A stretch of 64,000 nt of DNA from Corynebacterium kalidii (GCF_022869005.1 NZ_JALIEA010000006.1:1-64000), one strand, 5' to 3'. Shown: positions 1 to 8,877, numbered from the stretch's first letter. Numbers and translations are program-made. The notes: generated by a model not told the origin, from the letters alone.

Positions 1-557
1 TCAGCGCCGGCGGAGACGCCGGTGACGTTGGGCAGCTCGACCTGCACATGGGGACCGCCTTCGATGCCGGCGTCGGCGTGCGGGGCGATACCCGCGGTGC
101 CGGCGAGTTCGACGTCCACCCCGCCGGAGACGTCGACCCCGCAGCCGATCTGGTAGCCGGCGTCGAACATCGCCCCGGTCAGGTCAGGGGCACCGTCACC
201 GTCGATCCACACGTTGCCGGTGAGGGTGGCGAAGGCTTCACCGGTGGTGGCCGAAGCGTCCAGGGGCGGGGCGATGTTGATCGACTCGTCGGTGGTGGCG
301 GCGTGCAGGACCCAGCCGTCGGCGGTGGTGCGGGACACCTGGTGGTCGGGCAGGTCGGTGGGGCCACCGGTGACCGGCACCGGCCACGGCAGATCGGGCA
401 GATCAGGCAGGGTGGGTGCGGCGGCGGCCGGACTGATCGCGGTGATCGCGAGGGTGGTGGCCGCGGCGATGCTGGCGGCTGCGGTGGCGATCGTGCGGGC
501 GGGCCTGCGTCTGGTCCTGCGTGCGGTCGGGGTTGCGGTCTCGGTGGTAAACGTCAT
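1..557 (-). CDS. MspA-family porin, C-terminus beyond window edge
   Basis: The reading frame starts with ATG at 557 and is still open at base 1, so only the first 185 residues are visible. The N-terminus is a classical signal peptide: an Arg-rich stretch (residues 12-21), a hydrophobic Ala/Thr core and an AAAA-P cleavage region near residue 47. After it come a Pro-rich segment and the MspA-like block around GYQIGCGVDVSGGVDV and AGIEGGPHVQVELPNV. Family knowledge: MspA porins form octameric channels across the mycolic-acid outer membrane for small hydrophilic solutes. A Cys in the GYQIGC block is worth noting. No strong Shine-Dalgarno sequence is visible. Family call fairly sure; the exact substrate is unknown. 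Confidence 0.72.
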   Translation of the reverse strand, partial: MTFTTETATPTARRTRRRPARTIATAAASIAAATTLAITAISPAAAAPTLPDLPDLPWPVPVTGGPTDLPDHQVSRTTADGWVLHAATTDESINIAPPLDASATTGEAFATLTGNVWIDGDGAPDLTGAMFDAGYQIGCGVDVSGGVDVELAGTAGIAPHADAGIEGGPHVQVELPNVTGVSAGA

Positions 558-991
558 GGCGACAACGTAACGGACGCTCCAGACAAAAGCAGGGTGAAAT
601 ATCATTACATTTTCATCACGGATGCGAACCCCTGTCCTCGCAGTGAGAGCAGGTCGGAGCCGGCGGGGCGTCGACATCGTCTCATGCAGCAGATCTGAGG
701 CCCGGGTAGTTGATGTGTCATCTACATAGCCGGTGGAAACCATATCTGCTGGGAACCGGGCACTTCCGGCGTGGGCCACTGTCCGCGCGAGGCTGTCCTG
801 CGAGGACAGGTGAGCAATGTTCACCGTGTGGTCACGAAAAGGTCACAGATCAATCTCAGCGGACGTTGTGTCGTTACAACGTTGTCTATGTGTGTTTGGT
901 GGATTACCTCATTTCGGGGGTGCCCCGGAGGGTACCGAGGTGCGCTGGGGCGCCCATGGCGGGGCTCCCAGGAGACGCAAGCTAGGGCCTT
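558..991. other. Gene-free interval between aftD and the porin gene
   Basis: About 430 bp with no convincing coding sequence on either strand. It must hold the porin promoter (leftward). The part near 590-625 is clearly AT-richer than the neighbourhood and includes an inverted TGAAA...TTTCA pair; a second structured site lies at 864-885. Short open frames here show no ribosome site and no recognisable protein. Confidence 0.5.
864..885. promoter_or_regulatory. Overlapping palindromes, candidate operator
   Basis: CGTTGT-N6-ACAACG (864-881) is a perfect inverted repeat, and its right arm is also the left half of the perfect palindrome ACAACGTTGT (876-885). It lies about 310 bp upstream of the porin start. 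Binding protein unknown; function inferred from symmetry only. Confidence 0.35.
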
Positions 992-3900
992 TCAGGACCG
1001 TCCGGCGCGTCCTCCGCCAGTCGCCCCGCACACCGTGGCGACCACGCACCCGAGGAACAGCAACTGGGTGACCCACGAGTACCCGGCGTAGTCACCGCCC
1101 CATGGACCACGCACCATCAGCACTGCGCCCGCACCGCCGAGGAGCATCGCCAGGGCAACCGGTCGCGTCAGCCGGCACAGGGCCCGGACGCCTCGCGAGG
1201 CCGCGGACCGCTCCGGGAGACGTCGGAGCGCAGCCGGGACACCGACGACGAGCGCCGTCGTCACCGCGCCGACAACGACCCCGGGAAACCCGGCGATACC
1301 GGCGCACAGTGCGAGCATTCCGGCGCCGACCAGCACGCGTCCGGATGGCCCGACACGGCCACCGGGACCCTCCGCCTCCAGGCGCTCGCCGGGGGTACGC
1401 CGGCCGGGCCACCAGGCGAACAGCCAGGCCGCCAGCAGGACCAGGGCGCCGACCAGGCCCACACCCAACCACCGCTGGTAGGTGTCCGTGGCAGTGAAAC
1501 GGACGTCCACCGCCGAGGCGATCTCGGTGTCGGACATCCCTGCGGCGGCACCGGCGGGAACCACCCAACCCTGCTGCCACCCGTTGACCGTCACCGGGGC
1601 CAGGGCCGTGCCCTCCAACTCGGCGGCGCGCCCGGGGTTCACCGCCGTGGAGGTCACGACGACCCGGTCACCACCGTCGGTACCCGTGCCACCGGCGGCA
1701 CTGTCCTGCACGTCCAGCGACACCCACCGGTCACGGCTGCGGACCTCGTGCTCGCCCGGGTCGAGGAGCACCCTGTCGCCACAGGCCACGGGCACACCGT
1801 CGACGGTGCTCACGGTCTGCCGTCCCGCCGCGCACCGGTCCGAGGTCACCGTCACGGGCACCGGCCCAGAGCCGGGAACGGTGATCGTCCGGCGCATCTC
1901 GAACTCGTAGACCTCCTGGCCCAGCACCCACCGCCGGGGCGTATGGTCCGTGGCCGGCACGACGATGTCCCGCCGGGGGGTCACGTCCCGGCCGCTGTCC
2001 AGCTCGGTGAGCGTGACCTCGCTGAGACCGGCGTCGCCCCAGGAACCGACGATCCGTAGTTCCACCCGGTCGGCCTCGCCACTGGGCAGGACGACGGGAC
2101 GGACGGTGGTGTCGGCCTCCCGGTAACCCGGCACCAGCGTGGTCGTCGAGGCCACGGTCTCGTCGTCGAGGTAGGTCGTCACCTGCACCCGCAGCGGGCT
2201 GCCGGGCGTGCGCGCCGACAGCGACATCTGGCTGCGCGGCCTGTCCAGCTCGAGGGTGAGCGTCTGGTTGACCGGGGAACCGGTGCCCGGCCGCCACGCG
2301 GTTTCCCCGACACCGTCGACGGCGGCCGAGGGGCCGGAGTACGGCTCCGCACCGTTGAGGGACGTCGGGTCGGCCGCCGAGGAACTCGCGGTGACCCTGC
2401 CGCCGCGTTCCCGGACCTGCGTGAGGTCGGAGTCGGCGAGCCCGGTGGGGTAGTCCCGGACCGGGTTGCGGGTGCTGCGGGCGTCGTCGGCGGCACGGAT
2501 GTCGGACTCCGCCCCGGTGACATTGCCGTAGTTGTGTTCCCGCAGGGCAGGGGTGTCGGTGACGGTCTCCGGGGTTCGGCCGACCGGTCCGGCGGCACCC
2601 GTGAGTCCGTCCGGCACGTCCTGCACCAGGATGCGGTCGCGGGGGCCGTGCCCCGCCGCGGCATCGGCGGCGGCGAGACGCGGCAGCACCTCCGGGCCAC
2701 CGGCGGTGACCTCCAGGTCCCCGGCACCGACCACGCGGGTACCGCTCGGCCCGCCGGCCCCTGCCTGACCGTCCGCCTGACCGTCCACCTGACCGTCCAC
2801 CCGGAAGATCCGGATGTCGCCCCCACCGAAATCGGCGACCTCGGTGAACCCGTCCGCAGCGGCGGACCGGGTGAGGGTGTTCAGGACGACCCGGGCGCCG
2901 GGCGTGTCGGCGGCCCGGGCCAGGTCGGTGCGTACCAGCAGGTAGCCCACACCTTGCTGCAGCAGGGCGTCGGCCAGCGCCGGGTTCGCGCCGGACGCCC
3001 CCTCGGCGGCGAACTCACGCTGCAGCCCGTCGAGCCCCCGGATCGCCTCCGGGGGCACCAGCGGGACGGCGTCGCGCACCACCCACGGCACGTCCAGTAA
3101 CGCCTGCGCCGGTTCGTCCCGGGTGTTTCCCCAGGTCTGACGGGCCGAACGTGCCTCCGGCAGGATCATGGTGCGGGTGTCGTCGGCACCGTGGGCCGGG
3201 TCGTTGAGCCAGTCCGCGGCCTGCTGCCACGACGACGGCACCGCCCGGTAGCCGTCCTGCGGCACGAGCCGTCCGGACCACGCCGGGGCGGTGGCGGCCG
3301 CCACGACCAGCACGACCGCCGTCGTCACCACCACCGGGCGGTTCTTCTCCGGATGCCGCCAGGACGCGGCGTCCCGGGGGACGGTGAGCCCGCCCAACAG
3401 GTGGGCGACACCGGCGACCAGGGGCAGGTGCACCAGGGCGTCGAACTTGTGCAGGTTGCGCAGCGGGGCCCCCGCGCCGTCCAGGAACCCCTGGACCTGC
3501 TCGGCGACCGGGGAGAACGGCGTGGCCGCGACCCCGAACACCGCCAGCCCGACCCCGAGGACCACCAACCACGACCCGGCGAACGGCATCCGGCCCCGCG
3601 CCCCGGCCAGCCCCGCCAGTCCCAGCAGCGCCACCGCCACCGTCGCCGCCACGAACACGGCCTCGGTGGCCACGGCGAAGCCGGCCTGACGCTCCGTGGA
3701 CAGGAAGGCCGTCCAACTCGTCGCGCCGCGCAGGACCTCGCCCAGGTTGAACCAGTGGGTGGTCAGCCCCGAGGCCTCGATGTAGTCGGTGAACGGCGGG
3801 GAGTACCGCCCCAGGACCAGCAGCGGGCCGACCCACCAGAAACAGGCGAGGACGCCCCCCGGCACCCACCAGGCCGCGAACCGCCAGGCGGTGCGCCGAC

Positions 3901-4582
3901 GCTGTGCCGCCTCAGCAGCACTGCCGGCACCACCGGCGGTGGCGAACACCCCCTGGGCCAGCCACCACAGCACCGCGGGAACCACCGCGGCCAGCGTCGC
4001 CACCGCATTGACCGCACCCAGGCACAACACCACCATGGCCGAACCCAGCCCGGCGGCGGCGAGGCGCCGTGACGTGGGTCGTGTCGCGGGCCCGTGTGCG
4101 GGCCCGGGCAGCAGGACGCGCACCACCGGCAGCATGATCCACGGCACCAGCGCCACGGTCCACGCCTCCGAGGAGATCGCCCCGAGCGTGGTGAGGATCC
4201 GCGGGCCCAGCGCGAACAGCACCCCCGCCACCAGGCGTGACACCCGCGACCCGGTGCCGGTGGCCTCCAGGAGCCTGACCGCCCCGGCGAACGCGAGGAA
4301 CAGCAGCAGCGCCCACCACAACCGTTGGGTCAGCCAGTCGGGCACCGGGTCGAGCAGGGCGAAGAACAGGCCCTGCGGGAAGAGGTAGCCGTACGCCTGG
4401 TTCTGCAGCTGCCCCAGCGGGAAGACGTCCGTCCACGGTGACAGGGCCTGCGTGAGGAAACCCCACGGGTTCGCCGTGAGGTCGTGTTTGGTGTCGGCGA
4501 CGGTGAGCCCCGGCTCCTGGGCCAGGGCGAGCAGGAGCCACAGCAGCCCGGCGAGTCCCCAGCCGCGACGGGAGAGTGTCAC
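992..4582 (-). CDS. aftD: Alpha-(1->3)-arabinofuranosyltransferase, AftD type (DUF3367)
   Basis: A 1196-residue polytopic membrane enzyme of the GT-C fold. In the family it transfers arabinofuranose from decaprenyl-phospho-arabinose to arabinogalactan and lipoarabinomannan on the outer face of the membrane. Visible here: an N-terminal membrane helix, an early acidic loop VADTKHDLTANPWGF carrying the expected catalytic acids, about ten further helices up to residue ~430, a large extracytoplasmic part with a discoidin/carbohydrate-binding-like segment (about residues 700-850, around AAVDGVGETAWRPG), and hydrophobic helices at the C-terminus. The start is GTG at 4582 after a GGCAG stretch. It follows the DUF2613 gene by 24 bp on the same strand, so the two are probably co-transcribed. 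Confidence 0.9.
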   Translation of the reverse strand: MTLSRRGWGLAGLLWLLLALAQEPGLTVADTKHDLTANPWGFLTQALSPWTDVFPLGQLQNQAYGYLFPQGLFFALLDPVPDWLTQRLWWALLLFLAFAGAVRLLEATGTGSRVSRLVAGVLFALGPRILTTLGAISSEAWTVALVPWIMLPVVRVLLPGPAHGPATRPTSRRLAAAGLGSAMVVLCLGAVNAVATLAAVVPAVLWWLAQGVFATAGGAGSAAEAAQRRRTAWRFAAWWVPGGVLACFWWVGPLLVLGRYSPPFTDYIEASGLTTHWFNLGEVLRGATSWTAFLSTERQAGFAVATEAVFVAATVAVALLGLAGLAGARGRMPFAGSWLVVLGVGLAVFGVAATPFSPVAEQVQGFLDGAGAPLRNLHKFDALVHLPLVAGVAHLLGGLTVPRDAASWRHPEKNRPVVVTTAVVLVVAAATAPAWSGRLVPQDGYRAVPSSWQQAADWLNDPAHGADDTRTMILPEARSARQTWGNTRDEPAQALLDVPWVVRDAVPLVPPEAIRGLDGLQREFAAEGASGANPALADALLQQGVGYLLVRTDLARAADTPGARVVLNTLTRSAAADGFTEVADFGGGDIRIFRVDGQVDGQADGQAGAGGPSGTRVVGAGDLEVTAGGPEVLPRLAAADAAAGHGPRDRILVQDVPDGLTGAAGPVGRTPETVTDTPALREHNYGNVTGAESDIRAADDARSTRNPVRDYPTGLADSDLTQVRERGGRVTASSSAADPTSLNGAEPYSGPSAAVDGVGETAWRPGTGSPVNQTLTLELDRPRSQMSLSARTPGSPLRVQVTTYLDDETVASTTTLVPGYREADTTVRPVVLPSGEADRVELRIVGSWGDAGLSEVTLTELDSGRDVTPRRDIVVPATDHTPRRWVLGQEVYEFEMRRTITVPGSGPVPVTVTSDRCAAGRQTVSTVDGVPVACGDRVLLDPGEHEVRSRDRWVSLDVQDSAAGGTGTDGGDRVVVTSTAVNPGRAAELEGTALAPVTVNGWQQGWVVPAGAAAGMSDTEIASAVDVRFTATDTYQRWLGVGLVGALVLLAAWLFAWWPGRRTPGERLEAEGPGGRVGPSGRVLVGAGMLALCAGIAGFPGVVVGAVTTALVVGVPAALRRLPERSAASRGVRALCRLTRPVALAMLLGGAGAVLMVRGPWGGDYAGYSWVTQLLFLGCVVATVCGATGGGRAGRS

Positions 4583-4606
4583 ACCTGCCAGTCCTGTCTG
4601 TGCTGC

Positions 4607-4801
4607 CTAACGACGCTCGCCGTACTGGACCGAGCCCATCACCGCGTCGTCCACGGCGATCTTGTTCGACGGCAGGTCCGAGGAGTCGGCGACACTGCCG
4701 GCGAACAGCGCCGCGGCGCCGCCGAGGACGACGCCGACGACAGCGGAGGCGATGGCGGGGCCGAGCGTGCGGCGGGGCTGGGAGTCAGTCTCGGTGGGCA
4801 T
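4607..4801 (-). CDS. DUF2613 mini membrane protein
   Basis: A 64-residue protein with one membrane helix (about residues 13-35, core AIASAVVGVVLGGAAALFAG) and a short polar tail ending in NAVMGSVQYG-like sequence (here DDAVMGSVQYGERR). This matches the corynebacterial/mycobacterial DUF2613 family, whose members are about this size and of unknown function. It directly precedes aftD on the same strand, which suggests a role linked to the arabinosyltransferase or simple co-expression. A promoter-like AT-rich stretch (TAGTAT, GAATAT on the minus strand) lies near 4845-4862. Confidence 0.8.
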   Translation of the reverse strand: MPTETDSQPRRTLGPAIASAVVGVVLGGAAALFAGSVADSSDLPSNKIAVDDAVMGSVQYGERR

Positions 4802-4859
4802 GGTCTTCCCGTCAGTGGTGGTCGGTGGTGCTGCGTCGGACGATATTCACCAGATGATA

Positions 4860-5444
4860 CTACCCGGTCGCCCCGTCCGGACCATTTCCGCTGGCTGCGT
4901 CGGTCCCTGTGTCGGTCCCGGCGTCGGTGTCGTCGTCGACCGGCGGGACGATCAGCACCGCGCGGCCGGCGTGCTTGACCAGGCTGTCGGACACACTGGA
5001 CTGCAGCAGGGACCGCCAGCCGCTCAACGCGCGCGAGCCCGCGACGATGATGCTGACGTCGAGCTCGTGGGCGGCGTCGACGATCGCGCTCCAGATCGCG
5101 GTGGCGGACTCCACGAGGAACGGTTCGGTGGCGAACCCCCGTGCCTCGGCCAGCGCCACGCCCTCCCGGCAGATCGCCACGGCGTCGGCGTAGGCGGGGT
5201 CCTCGGTGTCGTCGGTCACGGCCGACCAGTCGTGCTGCATCATGCCGCTCATGCCGGCGGTCCGGGCGGCCTGCCGGTGGATCGGTTCCCACACCGTGAG
5301 GATGTAGGCGTTCTTCGTCGACAGGAAACGTCCTGCGTAGTCGATGGCGCCACGGGCCTCGTCGGAGCCGTCGAACGCGATGAGGACGGTGTCCCCGGAG
5401 AAGGAGCCGGCTCGAGGTGTCTCATTCCTGGATTCGCTAGCCAT
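4860..5444 (-). CDS. Universal stress protein (UspA domain)
   Basis: A 194-residue soluble protein with one Usp domain: beta-1 VLIAFDGSDEARGAIDYA near the N-terminus and the nucleotide-loop region IIVAGSRALSGWRSLLQSSVSDSLVKHA followed by VLIVPP at the end of the domain. The GSR...S-V motif resembles the ATP-binding G-2X-G-9X-G(S/T) pattern but with altered spacing, so ATP binding is uncertain. The last ~25 residues are a low-complexity Asp/Thr/Gly tail. The start is ATG 5444; an in-frame GTG lies two codons upstream. It is divergent from the GH3 lipoprotein gene. Confidence 0.85.
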   Translation of the reverse strand: MASESRNETPRAGSFSGDTVLIAFDGSDEARGAIDYAGRFLSTKNAYILTVWEPIHRQAARTAGMSGMMQHDWSAVTDDTEDPAYADAVAICREGVALAEARGFATEPFLVESATAIWSAIVDAAHELDVSIIVAGSRALSGWRSLLQSSVSDSLVKHAGRAVLIVPPVDDDTDAGTDTGTDAASGNGPDGATG

Positions 5445-5541
5445 GCCCACGAGCGTAGTACGGTCGGGGAGGGAGAGGACGACATTCGTCCGACATCCGT
5501 CCGGCGCCCCGTCGGTCGACACGAGAAAGAGGAGGTCACGC

Positions 5542-6801
5542 GTGGTGACTGCCCGACGCCGTACCCCGGCCACCGTCCTCGCCGTCGCGACGGCGGGGGT
5601 GCTGGCCTTCAGCCTGGTGGCCTGTTCCCCGCAGGACGGTGGCACGGGCGGGACGACGGACGACGCGCCGACCACCGCGGCGTCCCCCGCGGCCTCGGCG
5701 ACAGCGTCGGACCCCGCGACGCCGCCTGCGGAGCAGCCCACGTCCTGTGTCGACGGCGAACAGGACCTGGCGACCCTCGCCGCGTCCACGCTGGCTGTCG
5801 GGGTGGTCGGCTTCGACGACGCCGTGCAGGCGGTTGACGCCGGGGTGCGCCACATCTTCATCGGGTCGTCCACCGACCTGTCGATCCTCGACGGCCAGGG
5901 CGACCCGGGGCGCAGCATCTCCGCACTGAAACAGCGTGCCGCGGACGCCGGTGGCGAGCTCACCGTCTCCGTCGACGAGGAGGGCGGCCAGGTCCAACGG
6001 CTCGGGTCGGTCATCGGCGACCTGCCGTCCGCACGGGAGCTGGCGGAGACCAGGTCACCGGAGGAGGTGCGCGGCATCTACGCCGAGCACGGCCGGAAGA
6101 TGGGTGAGCTGGGAATCACCATGGACTTCGCGCCGGTGGTGGACCTCGCCGGCGGGGAGTCGATCAGCGACAACGCCATCGGCGACCGGGCGTTCTCCGA
6201 CGACCCGGGTGTGGTCACCGGCTACGGCCGCGCCGCGGTGGACGGACTGCTCGACGCCGGGGTCACCCCGGTGATCAAGCACTTCCCGGGCCACGGGCAC
6301 GCCACCGGCGACTCGCACGAAGGCACGGTCACCACCCCGCCGGTCGGGGAGATGGGGGCGGACCTGGCGCCGTTCGCGGAGCTGTCGCAGATCCCGGGCG
6401 TGGCGGTGATGGTCGGCCACATGCAGACCCCGGGGCTCGACACCGGTGACGGCAGCGTCCTCGGCGCTGAGACCCCGTCGTCGCTGAACCCGGCGGCGTA
6501 CGCGCTGCTGCGCGACGGGATCGGCGGGGACGGCGGAGCCGGCGGGGCCGGTGGGGAGAAGGGTCCCGGTTTCGACGGGATCGTCTTCACCGACGACCTT
6601 ACCGGTATGCAGGCCATCACCGACCTGCACGACGGTCCGCAGGCGGTGGTGCAGGCGCTGCGGGCCGGGGCGGACGCCCCGCTGACGTCCACCGCCGCCG
6701 ACGTCCCGGCGACGGTCGCCGGGCTCGTCGCCGCCGTGGAGAACGGGGAACTCGACCGTGGCCGGCTCACGGAGGCCGCCGGACGGCTCTGCGCGGTCTG
6801 A
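5542..6801 (+). CDS. Secreted glycoside hydrolase family 3 lipoprotein (beta-N-acetylhexosaminidase-like)
   Basis: A 419-residue protein. GTG 5542 is chosen because a perfect AGGAGG lies at 5530-5535. A lipoprotein signal ends in LVAC with the acylated Cys at about residue 28, so the enzyme should be anchored outside the membrane. The GH3 core contains SVDEEGGQVQRL, the diagnostic NagZ-type KHFPGHG...DSH loop (about residues 247-259, with the catalytic His/Asp pair) and FTDDLTGMQAI with the nucleophile Asp. NagZ enzymes remove GlcNAc from muropeptides; export and lipid anchoring suggest action on wall glycans outside the cell. A Thr/Ala/Pro linker follows the lipobox. Single gene, with a VanW-domain gene downstream. 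Confidence 0.88.
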   Translation: MVTARRRTPATVLAVATAGVLAFSLVACSPQDGGTGGTTDDAPTTAASPAASATASDPATPPAEQPTSCVDGEQDLATLAASTLAVGVVGFDDAVQAVDAGVRHIFIGSSTDLSILDGQGDPGRSISALKQRAADAGGELTVSVDEEGGQVQRLGSVIGDLPSARELAETRSPEEVRGIYAEHGRKMGELGITMDFAPVVDLAGGESISDNAIGDRAFSDDPGVVTGYGRAAVDGLLDAGVTPVIKHFPGHGHATGDSHEGTVTTPPVGEMGADLAPFAELSQIPGVAVMVGHMQTPGLDTGDGSVLGAETPSSLNPAAYALLRDGIGGDGGAGGAGGEKGPGFDGIVFTDDLTGMQAITDLHDGPQAVVQALRAGADAPLTSTAADVPATVAGLVAAVENGELDRGRLTEAAGRLCAV

Positions 6802-6872
6802 GGTGCCGGACCCGGGGCGCGGCCCGGGTCTCGGGTATCGCCGGGGCAATATGACGGGTTATTGTGATTGTC

Positions 6873-8633
6873 GTGAGCAGTCGAAACCCCAACGCCAGCA
6901 GCACCACAGGATCGGCCGACCCGTCGGGGGACCAGTGGGGCTCCCAGGGTAGTAAGCACCGGCGGAAGCGTCGGCTCTGGCCGGTGTGGACCCTCGCTGG
7001 CATTGTCGGGCTGGGCGGGATCCTCTACGCCACCGACATCATCATGACGGAGGGCTACGTGCCCCGCGGGGTGACCGTCGGTGGCGTCGACGTGGGGTCG
7101 ATGTCGACGGCGCAGGCCGAAGCCCGGCTGAAGAACCAACTGTCCGACAGTGCCCGTGCCGAGGTAGAGGTGACCGCCGGCGACATGTCGACCACCCTGG
7201 ACCCGGCGCAGTCGGGGCTGTCCGTCGACTGGGCGGCGACGATCGACCAGGCCGGTCAGCAGCCGCTGAACCCGGTCACCCGTGTGATGAGTTTCTTCCA
7301 GCAGCGTGAGGTCGGCACGGTCAGCGCCTACAACGACGAACTGCTGGACCGCACCCTCACCCGCGTGGAGCAGGAGCTCACCCGCGAGCCGGAGAACGCG
7401 CAGCTGTCCATCGACGACACCGGTACGCCGGAGGTCGTCGACGACGTCGCGGGGCAGACGGTGGACCCCGGGGAAGTGCGCACGGCGGTGCGGGACAACT
7501 GGCTCAACGACCGGCGTCGGGTCAACGTGGACGCCGACGTCACCGAGGCCGACGTCCGTCGGGACGCCGCGGACCGGGCCGTCCGGGACGTCGCGGGGAA
7601 GGTCACCGACGGTGACGTCGTCTTCGCGGGCCGTGACGACACCGACGGTGTGCTGCGTCCGGCCGACATGGGACGCATCGTCACCTTCGTCCCGGAGGAC
7701 GGTGACTTCCGGGTCGACTGGGACCGTGACGCGGCCCGGGAGATCCTCGACGAACAGCTCGGCGACACCGAGGTCGAGCTCCGTAACGCCGGGTTCACCG
7801 GTGTCGGACGCGACCTCGAGGTCACGCCGTCGCAGGACGGTGTGCTCATCGACTGGGAGAAGACCCTCGACCCGATCGAGGAGAAACTGCTCGACACGAC
7901 CGAGCGTCGTCACGAGGTGACCTACGAGGAGAAGAAGGCCACCTACACCACGGAGATGGCGGAGAAGGCCAGCTTCGACGACGTCGTCGGGTCCTTCACC
8001 TCCGGTGGCTTCGCCGCCGACTCCGGGGTGAACATCCGTCGCGTCGCCGAGCAGGTGGACGGGGCGATCGTGCTGCCCGGCGAGACCTTCAGCCTCAACG
8101 GACACACCGGACCGCGCGGGGAGGCGCAGGGCTACGTCGACGCCGGCGTGATCCAGGACGGTCACGCGGACACGGCGGTCGGCGGCGGCATCAGCCAGTT
8201 CGCCACCACCCTGTACAACGCGTCCTACTTCGCTGGGATGGAGGATGTGGCGCACACCCCGCACTCCTACTACATCAGCAGGTATCCGGCGGGGCGCGAG
8301 GCCACGGTCTTCGAGGGCGCCATCGACCTGCAGTTCAAGAACCCCTTCGACACCCCGGTGCTGATCGAGGCGCGCGCGGACTCCAGTTCGCTGACGGTGG
8401 ACCTGCGCGGGGTGAAACAGGTCGAGGTCGAGTCCGAGCCGGGCCCGCGCACGAACTTCACCGACCCAGAGCGTATCGAGCTGTCCGGTGACAACTGTTC
8501 GCCGTCCTCGGGTGGACGCGGCTTCACCGTCACGGACACCCGCACGGTGCGTGACCTCGATGGCGCGGTGGTCTCGCGCGAGACCACGACGACGGTGTAC
8601 GACCCGTCGCCGATCGTGACCTGCCGCGGCTGA
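6873..8633 (+). CDS. VanW-domain membrane-anchored wall protein
   Basis: About 586 residues. After a basic cytoplasmic N-terminus (SKHRRKRRLWPVW) comes one membrane helix (about residues 36-54), then extracytoplasmic repeats of the putative peptidoglycan-binding type found in YoaR-like proteins (GVTVGGVDVGSMSTAQAEA), and a C-terminal VanW domain with GETFSLNGHTGPR, GGGISQFATTLYNA and PHSYYISRYPAGREATV. Biochemical role of VanW domains is not established; wall location is inferred. GTG 6873 is preferred because TATTGT lies 7 bases upstream, fitting a leaderless transcript; an in-frame GTG at 6864 is the alternative. No Shine-Dalgarno sequence is visible. Confidence 0.85.
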   Translation: MSSRNPNASSTTGSADPSGDQWGSQGSKHRRKRRLWPVWTLAGIVGLGGILYATDIIMTEGYVPRGVTVGGVDVGSMSTAQAEARLKNQLSDSARAEVEVTAGDMSTTLDPAQSGLSVDWAATIDQAGQQPLNPVTRVMSFFQQREVGTVSAYNDELLDRTLTRVEQELTREPENAQLSIDDTGTPEVVDDVAGQTVDPGEVRTAVRDNWLNDRRRVNVDADVTEADVRRDAADRAVRDVAGKVTDGDVVFAGRDDTDGVLRPADMGRIVTFVPEDGDFRVDWDRDAAREILDEQLGDTEVELRNAGFTGVGRDLEVTPSQDGVLIDWEKTLDPIEEKLLDTTERRHEVTYEEKKATYTTEMAEKASFDDVVGSFTSGGFAADSGVNIRRVAEQVDGAIVLPGETFSLNGHTGPRGEAQGYVDAGVIQDGHADTAVGGGISQFATTLYNASYFAGMEDVAHTPHSYYISRYPAGREATVFEGAIDLQFKNPFDTPVLIEARADSSSLTVDLRGVKQVEVESEPGPRTNFTDPERIELSGDNCSPSSGGRGFTVTDTRTVRDLDGAVVSRETTTTVYDPSPIVTCRG

Positions 8634-8642
8634 CCTGAAACA

Positions 8643-8688
8643 GCTCTAACGGAACTGTAGTGCCGGTGAAACCGGCCGGTTACAGAGC
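8643..8688 (+). terminator. Nested stem-loop after the VanW gene
   Basis: GCCGGT-GAA-ACCGGC (8662-8676) forms the tip, CTGTA/TACAG (8655-8659, 8681-8685) extends it, and GCTCT/AGAGC can pair at the base. There is no U-run, so it may be a pause, a processing site or a weak terminator between the VanW gene and the small peptide gene. Confidence 0.4.
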
Positions 8689-8706
8689 AGCCCTAACGTA
8701 GCGACT

Positions 8707-8728
8707 AGTTCCCGGGAATGCCGGGACT
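8707..8728 (+). promoter_or_regulatory. Hairpin just before the peptide ribosome site
   Basis: AGTTCCCGG-gaatg-CCGGGACT forms an 8-bp stem with one bulged T, ending 10 bases before the Shine-Dalgarno sequence of the 22-residue peptide gene. It could tune translation or mark the 5' end of a short transcript; inferred from structure only. Confidence 0.4.
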
Positions 8729-8751
8729 CACCCCTCGTAAGGAGAATCATC

Positions 8752-8820
8752 ATGGGTCTTGTTGCTGGTCTTGTTGCTATCGTCGGCGATCTTCTTCACC
8801 TGCTGCTCGGCGGTCTGTGA
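8752..8820 (+). CDS. 22-residue hydrophobic amphipathic peptide
   Basis: ATG 8752 is preceded by TAAGGAGA (8738-8745) at ideal spacing and the frame closes with TGA at 8818-8820. The peptide starts MGLVAGLVAIVG and ends LLLGGL, with only Asp13 and His16 potentially charged. Placed on a helix, residues 2, 6, 9, 13, 16 and 20 (G, G, A, D, H, G) fall on one narrow face, while the rest is Leu/Val/Ile; so it has a small/polar stripe and a greasy back. No signal cleavage or Cys. Size and the MG-hydrophobic-AG start recall staphylococcal alpha-type phenol-soluble modulins and, more loosely, the tiny corynebacterial PorA/PorH channel peptides; neither homology is shown. Its own terminator at 8842 argues for a real gene. 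Function unknown. Confidence 0.72.
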   Translation: MGLVAGLVAIVGDLLHLLLGGL

Positions 8821-8841
8821 TCTGACGTTCCGCCTCATTGG

Positions 8842-8877
8842 AGCCTGTATGTGACGTTCTGTCGCGTACAGGCTTTT
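8842..8877 (+). terminator. Intrinsic terminator of the peptide gene
   Basis: AGCCTGTA (8842-8849) pairs perfectly with TACAGGCT (8867-8874) across a 17-base loop and runs straight into TTTT. It ends the small transcript 22 bases after the stop codon. Confidence 0.82.

Noticed and set aside
6222..8264. Long minus-strand frame opposite the VanW and GH3 genes
   Set aside because: No family features; the plus-strand genes have signal peptide, lipobox and conserved motifs.
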